From assembly GCF_000003855.2 (NCBI RefSeq), contig NW_003101677.1:2932742-2996741 (forward strand): DNA of 64,000 bases, in the 5' to 3' direction. Of this stretch, positions 1 through 11,124 are shown piece by piece. The stretch's first letter is position 1. Every line of letters begins with the position of its first letter. A program made the position numbers and the translations under genes. Source of the stretch: Blastomyces gilchristii SLH14081. Lineage: Eukaryota; Ascomycota; Eurotiomycetes; Onygenales; Ajellomycetaceae. The notes beneath the pieces were generated by a model. The model saw only the letters and a program-made list of their open reading frames with translations, did not search any database and was not told the DNA's origin.

Positions 1-116
1 GCAAAGATGTGGAATACAGCTTTACATGTCTTGCATGTATATTTTGCTAGGCAGCGTATCTGCAGATGCAAACTTCTCTTAACCCCGAAAGCTCGTCCAA
101 ATATTTATCTCTCCAG

Positions 117-433
117 GATCACTGGTTGCCAGTTCAAACCCGCAGCTTGGTAAAGGTGCCATTTCAATCCAGACCAAAGGAGACTTTACAGAAGCATCGA
201 ATACCCCTTACACACCAAGTCTAAATCGATGCAGGCTTATTCCACCTCAAAAACCAGGACTATATCCAGAAGATTTCGGCAGCGATTGCCCTCAGACGGA
301 CATGATGGAGATCAGAATTGAAGATTGTCCCAGCGAATTTTTCCGTGAAATGGCTGAAAAGCAATACGGCGTAGGCATGGGTCAGCCAAAGATAATTCAT
401 AACTACGTATATGAAGATATATTACCAATCTAG
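117..433 (+). CDS. 3'-terminal exon of an unrecognised protein (partial)
   Basis: The last exon of a plus-strand gene whose 5' part lies before the window or in upstream exons. A pyrimidine-rich acceptor ending CTCTCCAG stands at 109-116. From there one frame is open to the TAG at 431-433, giving about 105 residues that end in YVYEDILPI. In-frame stops upstream (TAA at 80-82) show that the exon cannot simply extend left. The residues include three scattered cysteines and a Gly-rich stretch (YGVGMGQPK). I do not recognise the family and assign no function. The gene converges on the GH16 gene. Confidence 0.5.
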
Positions 434-1019
434 GGTTTGATAGCGAGGGGCGAGCTCAGGCCCAGGCTGTTCCTTTGCCCTCTTCTTACCAATCATATCC
501 ATCACTCGGATCAGTGAATCCCATCGAGAACAAAAAAAGAAAAAGAAAAAAAATCCCGAAAAGGGCCCCACAAGGTACCGTTAACCTAAATTTAAGCACA
601 AAAGATGGCGTTCCCCGCATTTCCAGGGTTTGCTTGGAGCACTCCCCCGAGGTTAGGTGGGGGTTGGGCGGCAAAAATTCCGGCCTCCGTTGATATCCGC
701 GCCAACAGCAATTTCGGCCAACCTTCCAAGGAATCAAGCAAGAACTCTCCACACCAATGAGCGTCCGCCCTCTGACACTGCATCTTCGGATCGAATACTG
801 GAGCAAAGTTTGGAACCTTGCAAGCACCAGGTTTACATAAGACAACAGGCTTCTGCTATGAAAGAACTTGACGAAAACCATTATATGCAAAGCAGCCATG
901 AATCGGAAAGCCATAGAAACTGGATGTGGTATGGGGGCTGGTAGAATTATAAAGCCCTAAGGTATCATACTATTTATTAAATTCGATAGGTTCACCAAAA
1001 GTATCCTTGACTGATTATC
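434..1019. other. Spacer between two convergent 3' ends
   Basis: Between the stop of the partial plus-strand gene and the stop of the minus-strand GH16 gene. It holds A-rich tracts near 530-556 and no conserved coding signal. The short open frames on both strands are composition noise. Probably the two 3' UTRs. Confidence 0.5.
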
Positions 1020-2178
1020 TCATAGAGCTGAGACAACAACGGCTAAAGCTACACATAACAACGAAAGAATCCAAATTTGCAACGGGACAACCGTTGATGC
1101 TGACGATGAAGGGTCTACCATCCCACTTTCAATGCTCGTATCAAGACATATTGTTACATTCGATGGCCCTCCCGCCTTCTTGCATTGCTCGTTAAATGCT
1201 CTGTCGAGCCCTTGATCACTCTTGGATGTATTGTGGTAAATCGCGATAAGCCTGATGGTCAAAAATACATCGGTTGTGCTTGGTGCACCGCTCCACTGTC
1301 CGCCGTCTGCCCAAACGTTCAAGTACGCATGGCCCGGAGCGTGTGGAATTCGCAGATTGTTTGAATGCACCTGTGTTGAGTTCTGGTAGAATCTCAACTC
1401 CTCCGGGGTCCAATCAAACCGATGTCTTTGGAAGGAGTTCAGCAAATCGTTGTCGCGTAGTGGAATCACTTTCGTGGCATTGCTGATGACTTGTCCATTC
1501 TCGTCCAGAGCGGGGTGTGTTGTATAGTGGACTGGAAACCAATTTGATTTGAATTCCCTTGAGAGAATTTCGATATCAATTTCGTTCTCGTCGTCCTGTC
1601 TTCCAAGAACAACTCGACCCAAAGAGTTTAGCTTGTGCTTACCCTCCCTCTCTAAATATCATATTCTCCAAAAGAAAAGTGAAGAGAATTGAGAAATAGC
1701 TACTCACACGATACCAAAAGAATGCGCCACAGCTTCCACCTTTCGCATTTTCCAGCTTCAGCTCAGCCCGAAAACTACCGTGGATAATGTCGCCGTTCTG
1801 GCTGGCAATAGAAGCCACACTCACTTTTCTTTTCTTCGAAGCTTGTTCTTTCGAGTACCCCTGTTGTCGCAATACAAGGTTGCCTTCACGGAGGAAAACG
1901 TTTTCTTTTGCATTATCGATCGCCAAAGGTTTCACCCAGCCTTTCGGAGGAACACCCCAGTCCTGAATGACCCAATCCTTTATGAAATCCGGATTTGAAC
2001 CGAGCCTTTTCGACGGTGACAATGTGCTGAAATTGTTGTATATAACATGTGTGAAGTAATCTTTTGTGTCGTCCATGGAGAACCCGCATTCGCAAGCTGC
2101 GTGGACCAAACTGATTTCTAAGAAAAGGAACACGACGAAAAAGACCATTTCTTCGAACCTGAATAATCGTCGTTTCAT
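1020..2178 (-). CDS. GPI-anchored GH16 glucanase/transglycosylase (CRH-like)
   Basis: A cell-wall enzyme that should cut or transfer beta-glucan or chitin-glucan links outside the cell. Two exons are supported: 2178-1708 and 1595-1020. The donor is GTGAGT at 1707-1702 and the acceptor reads GAAGACAG just before 1595; both junctions are phase 0. This splice gives GAFFWYR followed directly by DDENEIDIEIL, the family's E-x-D-x-E catalytic motif (Glu162 nucleophile and Glu166 acid/base in my numbering). The 348-residue product has a hydrophobic signal peptide (residues 11-28, ending SLVHA), several N-x-S/T sites, and a C-terminal Ser-rich stretch plus hydrophobic tail typical of a GPI-attachment signal. 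No CBM18 is visible. Met11 is an alternative start. The exact substrate is not readable from sequence. Confidence 0.85.
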
Positions 2179-3313
2179 CTTCGGAGGTGTTATCGTTGAC
2201 TCTTAGCCAAAGTATCTTCAACCCCGCGAGTACTGCCCCATCGGCCGTTTTACCCAAGCACTCCAAAATGAAAGAATGTCCTGTGAAACGCACGCGTGCC
2301 AGGCTACTCAGCCATGTATTTTCACACTCAAAAGGAACAAACGAAAGAATTCTTCACTGGTTGCAAGGCTTCACGCGGTTTCTGTGGAGTAAGTAGCCTT
2401 ATCAAGTCAGGACTGAGGAAATAGGTTTTTCGGCAAAATTAACCAAAAGGATCGGCGACAGCGTACAGGATAATGCTATCTGCAATGCGGGTATAATCTT
2501 TCAAAGCGAGCATCTAGTATTTAACTAGTGTTTATCTCGTCGCTTCTGCCGTGTTTTCACATAAACCGCGGCCAAAGCTTTGAAATTCCCGTCTAAACAA
2601 AGAAGGAACCACCGACCAACCCAACTGGGATGGTGCCTTCCTTTCTCAGCTGATCGAAGAATTACCAAGATCGGATTGTTGGGTATTAGTAGCCCATCAT
2701 GGGTCGCTCCTTCCCAGATAGTGAATGTCCCTAGCAAGCAAGATCGGCGTGAGCCTCAACTCGGCAATATTTCAACATGCTCAGTTGATGAGTTTCGAGT
2801 TTCTGGATTAAATTGACAGCAAAACAGCCTCCTTACCTATCAGCGACGTTGGATTAAAATAAATATGCAACCGCATGCAGTCAGCCGAGTGGTATGGCTA
2901 AGAATTTTAGGAGGCCGGCGTTGGTTGGTGTTGGTGTTGGCCCTTTGAGTTGGTCCTTTTTTCGAGATGTGGAGTTTTCATCACGAAATTTAAGGCTCCT
3001 CGTCACTCTCACATTCATCTTGAGGTTCGTTTTTGTCATAAATATATGTACAAAAGGGTATATACATCGTTCTTCCTACTATATAACTATATAACAGAGT
3101 ACCTGCATTCAGCACGTTTCGTGATTTGAAGCCCGCATGGGGGTATGTTTCATTGATAGTGGCCAAATTGGTTATCGGTCAGACGCATTCTTCTGCGTTA
3201 AAGGAATTCCCTCGTCCGAGATCTTATCCCAAAAATCGTGGTTCGAGGCATCCACCAACTAGTGACCAATTTGGATGAACCGAATAGCTTCTATAAGCCA
3301 ACAAGCAAAGAGC
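2179..3313. other. Intergenic region upstream of GH16, downstream of the MFS gene
   Basis: About 1.1 kb holding the likely promoter of the GH16 gene and the 3' UTR of the MFS gene. A G/T repeat (GTTGGTGTTGGTGTTGG) lies near 2921-2940. The short ORFs on both strands have no recognisable domains. Confidence 0.4.
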
Positions 3314-5309
3314 CTAAACGGCAGATGGGGGAACGATAATTGAGTCAGGCTCTGGTCTATTTTGAGCAGTATCATGGGAATCTGACGCCGATGCGGTTCC
3401 CACAGATGCAGATACCTCCTGCCGCTCTCCCTCTCCTTCCCTTCCACTATTGGGTTTCTTTTTTCTTTTGAATATATTTCCCTCCGTCCAAATAGCGGCC
3501 GGCACCGCGCTGACGCAACACATAATTCCAAGCGTGAGCGTCACCACACCCCATCCTGCGCCCTCAACAGCATATCCGCTCCAAAGTGGGCCAATAATCA
3601 GCCCAAGAGCGTACGTCAAATTCCCTAACCCAAACGCCTGTGCATATGCCCCCTGTTCTCCATAATGTGCGGCGTTCTCTCGCATCTTCTCCTCGACGGA
3701 TAGGACGATTTCGATCTGTACTGGGACTTCAAACAACATTGCCAAGCCGCCAGAGAAAGCGAGGAGAACGCAGAAAACGATCTTATTATACAGGGTATTC
3801 TGTGTCACGATGCGGAGTAGAATTACTGGGATCGTAGTGAGGAGGTATCCTATAGCGACGTACCAGCGTGTTCCATGCTTGTCGGCCAGCCAGCCTATGG
3901 CAGGAGATATAAAGGTAGGAATAAGGACTGCCAGAAAAACGAGCCCGGCACCAGCAGAGTCCCAGTGAAATGTGGAATGAACGAACAGGGGGATAGTAGC
4001 CTCGAAGGCTCCAAATAATATGGCTAAAACTGTGCAGCCCCAGAGAGCCATGACAAGGCGAATCGAGCTTAGCACTGTAATGAATGGTGGTAGGTAATGG
4101 ACCAAACGAGAAATCCTACTCCCCCGAGGCTGAGCAACAGTGAAAGCTCTTGCCTCGTCTTCTTTTTGGGACACCTTTTCAGGCCCTTCCAGTTTTTGGG
4201 TAGAAAAATGCTCCCGAGCTAACTGCAGACCTATTGACGGATCCCACTTTTGCGCAACTCGAGCTTCAATCATGACGAGCCGAAAAACAATATCTGCCCC
4301 TAGGAAAATGAAGGCGGTAACATATACCATATAATACCCCACTTTCGCATATACAATGCCGCCTATCAATGGCGCGCTGATCGTTGCAATGCTTCGGGCG
4401 GCGACAATCGTTCCTAAGTGCGCTCCGATTTCCTGTGATCCAACTCTATCCGCCATCATTGCCAGTGCGATGGTCCACACAACTGCACCTGACAGGCCCT
4501 GTAGGATTCGGGCGACTACTAACAAGGCCAAATTCCTTGCGAGTGCGAACATCACGGTTGCACCCGCCAGGAGCAAAAGGCCAACGATGAAAGGAACCTG
4601 GCGGGCTTTGGTCTTGTCCGCCCACCACCCACAAAGGGCTAGAAAACATGTCAGCCATGAACATGAGCATGGAACGGGTACTGGTGTGGGTATCTTTTCT
4701 CTGGCATGGAAATGGAATCAGAGACACTAACGCGATCCAACGAGCAAACCTCCCGCATATATGGTAAGGAGAATTGACGTCCATTTTTGCGCTACGGATA
4801 TATATCTATCTATCAGCCACGGCACAGGTTTTCGGATGGGAAGGGAAACGGGAATTGCTCACCATCACTGGGATCAAGTCCAACCCGATAACTAAGCGCG
4901 AACGGTATCACCGGCACGATCTGATCAAGTTTTCCCCGTCAGAGCGCTCTCTAAACTCCAGAGTCATCCATCCAATTGTATCCAACTATATTGGATCCAA
5001 AATTTAAGGAAATCAAATGAGCCAGTAGCGTACCAATGCATATAGGAATATATCCTATCAACAAGCAATCCAATCGGTTAGCCAACTAGTTTAGTTCAGT
5101 CGAATAGGCGGGAACTTCCGGTTGTCTAGAACGATAAATTTGCGTTCATCCACACATACCGCAAACACCGAGAATGAGCACACCCAGAGAATAAACCACT
5201 TGGACGAGCGGATGTGCAGCCATTTGGGCGGGTTCTTATTTTCCCGCCATGGCCATGGCCATTGCCATGGGATGGCATCTGGGGAATTTGGCCGTTGCAG
5301 ACAAGCCAT
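3314..5309 (-). CDS. MFS transporter, VMAT/DHA1-like
   Basis: A plasma- or vacuolar-membrane proton antiporter of the major facilitator superfamily; the substrate is unknown. Five exons fit in phase: 5309-5160, 5054-5034, 4920-4863, 4791-4732 and 4638-3314, giving 537 residues. Exon 1 ends SKWFILWVCSFSVFA. The 21-nt exon 2 encodes DIFLYAL, exon 3 continues IVPVIPFALSYRVG, and exon 4 gives TSILLTIYAGGLLVGSP, together completing TM1 and TM2. Motif A (GWWADKTKAR) lies at about residues 100-109. About twelve hydrophobic segments follow, with a hydrophilic central loop rich in Lys and Glu and a polar C-terminal tail. Donors are GTATGT, GTACGC, GTGAGC and GTTAGT. The start is the only ATG in frame before the SKWF segment. 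The odd feature is the micro-exon, without which TM1 is broken. Confidence 0.85.
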
Positions 5310-7883
5310 CTATATGCTGGGAGGGATTTTCTTAATGTATGTATATGCTATCTCTCCCCTCTCCCTACCTCATAGAATGGTGAGGTAACTTGATAATCCG
5401 AATCCGGAGGGAGGTATTATCTCATCTGTGGAACTTCGTACTGTAGATTAGGCGTATATATATTTATACAACGGACGGCGATATAGGAAAGATATATATG
5501 TACAGGAAAAGGGAGGGTGGTATCTAAATATTCATCAACTAGTCAAAGTCCAAGAAAAAAAAATTGAAAAGAAATTGAAAAAATTGACCTAATGGGGGGA
5601 AAGACTCCTCCTTAGGATAAATATCATGGCTAGCAGGAAGCCCCCGTATAACCTCTAGTTTAACCAGCGGGTCCGCTCAACTCTCTCCCCGGGTATGATG
5701 TATCCAAAGGGCGGTTGGGGAATTGATTATTAATATTGGATCGAAAATAAAACAAATTTGCCCATGTATGTACGGAGTATACTTACCGTACCGTACCACG
5801 ATGAGCAAAATATTCCAATGGATCTCTCCCCTCTCCTCCCTGAAGTCTCGGCTACGGTTTGGATTTGAGTGAACGAATACGCTTGAACGGGGGTTTCCTT
5901 AAGTTAGTTCGGTAGTTATTATTTAACTACAGTAACTACATAACTACCTAGGTAATTAAGGACCCTTACGGAGCGAGCTACCTTAGGTGCAGTGCAGTGC
6001 AGTGTTGTTCTCGACCCTAACGACCCAACTCTAGACTCGGAACTCAGTCGGACTCAGACGCGGACTCCGCTCGTCCTTGATTAAAGTGCAGCAGGAGGGA
6101 GGGGAGGACTGGTTGGTCGGGAGCCTAGGCGCCCGGGGAGCCGGCGGGATAGCGGATGGGGTCGTCGTCCATAAGTTAGTTTGTCCTGGATCATAAATCT
6201 AGGTAGGGTAGTGGTGGTGTGGTGTGGTGCTGGGGTAAACGCATACATCTAACGAACGAGGGTGGTATGATAGATTGCTTGGTGAAGGAGGAGGAGGAGG
6301 AGAAGAAGAAGAAGAAGATGATGACAGCAACCATGCAGAGACCAGGGCAGGGAAGATATTAAGATATCCAAGGGCCAAGAAGCTCGGGGGTTTTGTTGCT
6401 CTGTAGCATTATTGGTTGAAGGTAAACAGCGTCCGCAATTCAATGAGGCAGCGAAGTCAGAGAACGATGAATAAATGAGAGGAATTGTAAAGTTATACCT
6501 AGACATATCCCCTCAGTTCTCAAGAATTACAGTAATCCTCTTCTCTCATTTACCTACCGTTCGTCGCCTCTTTAACTTCCATCTTGCAGTCAAACTCCAT
6601 GTAGCTGTCCTCTTAAATCTTCATCAATCACTCTTTGAGTTAGTTGAGGGTGAGTAATGGATGCTCATCTACCCATGTACTGATCAAAATCCAGGAACAA
6701 GAAAGGAAAAGAATCAATGAAAAAAATGCACAGAGAGTTAACTACTCATGGTAGTGTTTTGAGTTCTATTTATATTTTAGCAGGGCTAGAAAATAAGAGA
6801 GACAAAGAGCTGAAGAAACAAAAGTTTTCAATGAAAAAGAAAAAGAAAAAGAAAAAGAAAAAGAAAACAAAAAGCCCTGTCAACTCATTAGCTATAGTTA
6901 ATGAAAAGCCAATTCCCAAATTCATATTCATGTTCACTACATACCCGCTATATCAGATGCAACATAAGCTTGCAATAGAGAAATATAAAGAGGCGTAGTT
7001 GGTGGTTTACTTCAGAGGGGGAACCAAAGAAAACAAGTCCAGTAATAATAATAAAAATATAAATATAAATATAAACATAAAGAAAATTAATGATGAGGAT
7101 GCAACTGATGAATACCTACCTCTCTTTTGCAGAAACACGAAAAGAGAAAAGAAAACCATAAATGTTTCCATCTGAGCACACACACGCTCACTAATCTGTA
7201 ATTTCCCCCATTCCATTCCTTTCCATTCCTTTCCCTTCCCTTCCCTACCCTACCTTGTATTTCCCCTTCCTCCCTTACTTCCTTCTTCTCACCATTTCGC
7301 AGCCTGTTCTTCAGGATGATGTGTGTGCCCATGACTTCGACGATATTAACTATATGATACCAGCACGGGAAGATAAAAGAAAGACAGAAAGAAAAAGAGG
7401 CACACCAGCCAACCCCCCCCTTCTTGTTTACCTAGCACAACGAGAGCATGGAGTGTTCGAGAGGTATTGGAATAAATTGATGTTGGTGTGCTGGATGGGA
7501 AGAGAGTGACAAGGCAGGGAGTGGGAGGCGGGGGAATGGCAAGGGGAGGGGGGGGGGGAGGGGAGGGGATGGAGGAGAGAGATGGGATGAATAAGGGAAC
7601 ATAATAATGGGAAAAATGGATAACTAAAAAATTGAAAATTAAAAAGAATAAAAAGAGAAAAGAAAAGAAAAGAAAAGGAACAGCCTGTGGAATGGGATAA
7701 TAATGGAAGAGAGGAAAAGAACATAAAAATAAAATAAAAATAAAAATAAACACACGCACACCCCCATCGTGCTCCATTACATCAGAGAATACTCCGTCCT
7801 GTATACTGCATACTGCATACTGCAAATGCTACAAACGTCGTTTTTGTCGTTTTGTCGTTGCTGCTGGCTGCTGATGGTCTTTT
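5310..7883. other. Long gene-free spacer with many simple repeats
   Basis: About 2.6 kb between the 5' end of the MFS gene and the 3' end of the GID1-like gene. It contains GCAGT repeats near 5988-6003, GGA/GAA tracts at 6285-6320, an AAAAAG run at 6830-6870, AAATAT and AAAAT repeats near 7045-7080 and 7720-7752, a G-rich tract at 7541-7570, and a TACTGCA triplet near 7802-7822. ORFs in the region are low-complexity (poly-Leu, poly-Ser, poly-Lys) and are not supported as genes. Part is probably the MFS promoter and part the 3' UTR of the GID1-like gene. Confidence 0.5.
7541..7570 (+). repeat. G-rich tract
   Basis: Runs of four to ten G separated by single A form a purine-only block on the plus strand with several G4-capable runs. 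It lies about 300 bases beyond the stop of the GID1-like gene, on its template strand, so the transcript would be C-rich here. Confidence 0.6.
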
Positions 7884-8855
7884 TTATATCACAAAATCAT
7901 GCCGCACATTAATAAACGCCCCAGCGCCGCCGTCCTCGCTGATCTCATTTACCAGCACCTCTGTCTGTTGGTATAGCTTCTCTAGAGCGGCGGATGAGGA
8001 TTTGCCAAGGAATACTATACACGATTAATTTTGTCTAGATTAGCATATCATCGTAGAATAGAGGCGGGGTGCGTAGGGAATGGGATGATGATAAAGTAAA
8101 ACTGCTATGAGAGAAGAAAATAACAAAAGAAAAACTCACCCAGAATCGCAGAATTCAACTCCTCCGCCACCGGCACGCGCCCGCTCGGCTCAAGCAGATG
8201 CCCGTGCACGCTCGACTTGGGATTCGAGTAGGCGACTAGTGAAAATATATCGTCCAGCGCCCGCTTATACTCCCGCCGCTCGTCGCCGGGGTAATCAGCC
8301 TGCAGCTCCTGGCCGTATAAGATCGCTTTGTGGAGGAGGCCGTGGTAGTTTGCTACGTTTGCCGCCTGTGGCTGTGTCGTTGTGCGCGGGGTGCCGTTGT
8401 ACTCGGCTGATTCTTCGACGTCCATGCCGTTTTCGTCGTCGTCGTCGTCGTCGTCCAGGGCTTGGTCGTCATTATCATCACGATCGTCATGTCTCCCACC
8501 GGCTTCTAAAGAACCATTATCGTCTTCGTCGTCATCGTCGATGACATCGTTCATCTGCTCGTCTAATTCCATATCGTGCGCGAAGACATCATCGCTAGTA
8601 TCATATACTGACATAGAGGTAGCGCCATTGGGTGAGCGGGGCGCCTGTTTGGACGTCGAGGAAGTAGTAGGTTGTGGTTCAGTGCAACGGCGCATCATCT
8701 CGATGAATTTCCGACAGCGGAGGCGGAAGTATATCTGCGGATTGTTGACGAGGACGTCGGCGTACGAGGCATTTGTTAATTTTAAAGCCTTGTCGATATC
8801 GCCGTCCAAAATGGCAGTACGGATTCCTGAAAAATAAGTGTCAGTACATTTAACA

Positions 8856-8897
<42 letters not shown>

Positions 8898-11124
8898 ATC
8901 AGAGAGGGAGTTGGGGATAGAAATGTTACTTTGTCGTTTAATAGCATCACCATCCTCCTCAGCCTGATAATCCTTTAACGGCGTCTCTCGCCCATTCTGC
9001 AAAGCCCGCGACTCCTCCTGGACCTCTTCAGCAAATACTCGTGCGGTCTCTACATAGCCACCATGCGCCAAAAATTGAGCCACGAGTTCCTGGATAAACG
9101 TCGTCTCGTCGAGGGACGAATGCAAATTAGAAATACTAGTAGCCCTTATGTCCGCTTGAACTTTGAGTTTCTCCCTCTGGAGCAAAAGTAAATAATATTG
9201 TTAGCATGCATTCGGAAGATCAGACAACCACTGGAGTAATAAATGTTTTCGTCTCTTCAGAAAAGGAGTAGTAGCCTTACCTCCATCAGCCCATCAATAT
9301 CATAGATAAAAGGAGACTGGCCAAAATTCGCCTTTAGATGCGTGGTGGGTTGCTTCTTCACCCCAACGGCAGGATATAGCTTCACATTCCTCAGTTCCCG
9401 GAACGCATCACCTGATTCAAACACACGAAACTGTTAGCAATCCCCCATACCTTTAATACATGGATATTGTGTTTGGTAGTCCAAAAAGTAACCCCGGGGG
9501 GGGGGGGGGGTGTGGATAATGCCATACCAAGAAACACCCCATTCCTCGTGAAAAAAGCAGTACTCGTCGAGAAATTCACCCCGCAGCCAATGGTATCATT
9601 CACCGAATATTTGGGCCCATACTGCGTACCCTGACCCTGCGTCTCGCCGAAGAAAGTCCTGCCATCGTCGCCGTGGTAAGCCCAGGATTCCGGCTCCCAG
9701 CCCGGTAATCGTTCGAGAGATGCTTTGTTGCTCGTGAAGCCCACGCATATCATCCTAAAACGAATATATTAGCTAAAACCACATTTTACCCATACTAAAT
9801 ATCGAATATATAGACTTATATATAATATATATAAAATAAACACGTACCCATCCTTCGGCTTCGACATGATGGTAACCTCAAAGTAATAAATGCCGCACTG
9901 CGGCGGCATTGGATGGTCTGCCCGACACGACGCAGCTTCATGATCAAGCTTAAGAGGGTTGCCCAAGTACCGCACCTCCAGGCCATCGCTCAGCAGGTCC
10001 AGGCCTGCGTTTTTATACTGATCACTCCAGCGGGAGGGAAGGGGCATGATGGGGGTGCTCTCATCGTCTGATGATGAGGGGGGGTGCTCGATGATCTCGT
10101 GGGTCATGCCGCGGTGGGATGGGGCGAGGCGGTGGAGGTTTACATTACTGGAGTTGGTGGAGAGTGGGGGCGCACCTGGTGTGGTGTTGGAGCTGGTATT
10201 GGTATTTGTAGCGCGGGCAGCATTATTCGCGGTGGCGGCGGTGTTTGAGGAGGTGGAGGCTGAGGAGTGGTTTGAAGCGGAGTCCTTTTGAGTAGATGAT
10301 ATTGCGGCTGAGGAGGAGGAGGATGTGGCGGCGTTGAAGGTGTTGGATCTATGTGCTGCGGCGAGCTGCGCGATGTATTTGGAGTTTCTGAGATATGAGG
10401 GGGTGAAGAAGGAGGTAGCAGGGGAGGAGGAGGGACCGTGCAGGAAACCTGTGTATGGCGAAGGAGACGGGGAGTAGTGGTCTGGATAGGTTGCGAATTG
10501 CCGCGAGTAAAAGGGGAGACCGGATGTAGTTGCAGGATTTGTGCTTGTGCTGTTGGGAGGGAGAGATCTCCTCCATGGGCTTCCTGCAGCCCCTCCTCCT
10601 CCGCCTCCTCCCCCGCCACTGGCACCGTTTGGCTGCATGTTGCTGTTATGGGCGACACTACTGTCCACCCAGACGTGTCTGCCACTGCTATGTGCTCGAG
10701 AATCGGGAGGAATGTAGTGCGGGGGGAAAGAGTTACTTGGAGTAGCGCCGGATGCTGAAGAAGAAGAGAGGAAAGACGGAGGATGCGGACCTGACCAGGC
10801 CGACGGATGTTGCTGATGTTGTCGAGGATTATGTTGCTGTTGCTGTTGCTGTTGTTGTATTTGCAGTAGTTGGAAGAGTTGCTGCTGCTGGTGTTGGAGA
10901 AGGTTTTGGGAGGAAGCTGGATCTAGGGAGGAGGAGGAGGTTGTATTGGCGGCCGTCGGTATATTGCTAGTATTGGATGGGGTGGAGTTGGCTAGAGCAG
11001 CGGTGCCAGAGACAACAGAAGCATAGGACGAGCGTCGGGGCATGGACGAGAAAGAAGGCGGCGGTGCAGGATAGGAGATTGGAGGACCCCCGCCACCGGA
11101 GCCAGGAGGAGCATTATTTGACAT
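7884..11124 (-). CDS. RanBPM/Gid1-like subunit of the GID/CTLH ubiquitin ligase
   Basis: Homologous in architecture to yeast Gid1/Vid30 and animal RanBPM, scaffold subunits of the GID/CTLH E3 ligase. Six exons join in phase: 11124-9848, 9754-9528, 9411-9281, 9176-8930, 8826-8140 and 8014-7884, giving 899 residues. Residues 1-350 are low-complexity (Gln-rich HQQQQLFQLLQIQ, Ser-, Asn- and Gly-rich). SPRY spans about 362-545 (GIYYFEVTI, WAYHGDDG, FFTRNGVFLG). LisH is at about 565-595 (FIQELVAQFLAHGGYVETAR), CTLH at about 627-675 (ILDGDIDKALKL), then an Asp-rich loop. CRA ends with LYQQTEVLVNEISEDGGAGAFINVRHDF. The start is the first ATG; an upstream in-frame TTG was not used. Introns 2 and 4 hold long homopolymers. 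The Asp-rich insert in CTLH-CRA is longer than in yeast. Confidence 0.9.
8861..8894 (+). repeat. 34-base A homopolymer inside an intron
   Basis: Lies within intron 4 (8929-8827) of the GID1-like gene. On the coding strand it is a 34-T run between the donor and the TTTTTCAG acceptor, so it may act as an extended polypyrimidine tract. The length may be affected by sequencing or assembly error. Confidence 0.8.
9496..9510 (+). repeat. 15-base G homopolymer inside an intron
   Basis: Lies in intron 2 (9527-9412) of the GID1-like gene, preceded by four C. On the coding strand it reads as a C run. Confidence 0.8.

Noticed and set aside
4356..4784. ORFs overlapping the MFS 5' exons on both strands
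   Set aside because: They conflict with the exon structure that rebuilds TM1, TM2 and motif A.
7346..7825. 159-residue minus-strand ORF rich in Phe, Ser and Pro
   Set aside because: It crosses purine microsatellites downstream of the GID1-like stop; no domain or splice structure supports it.
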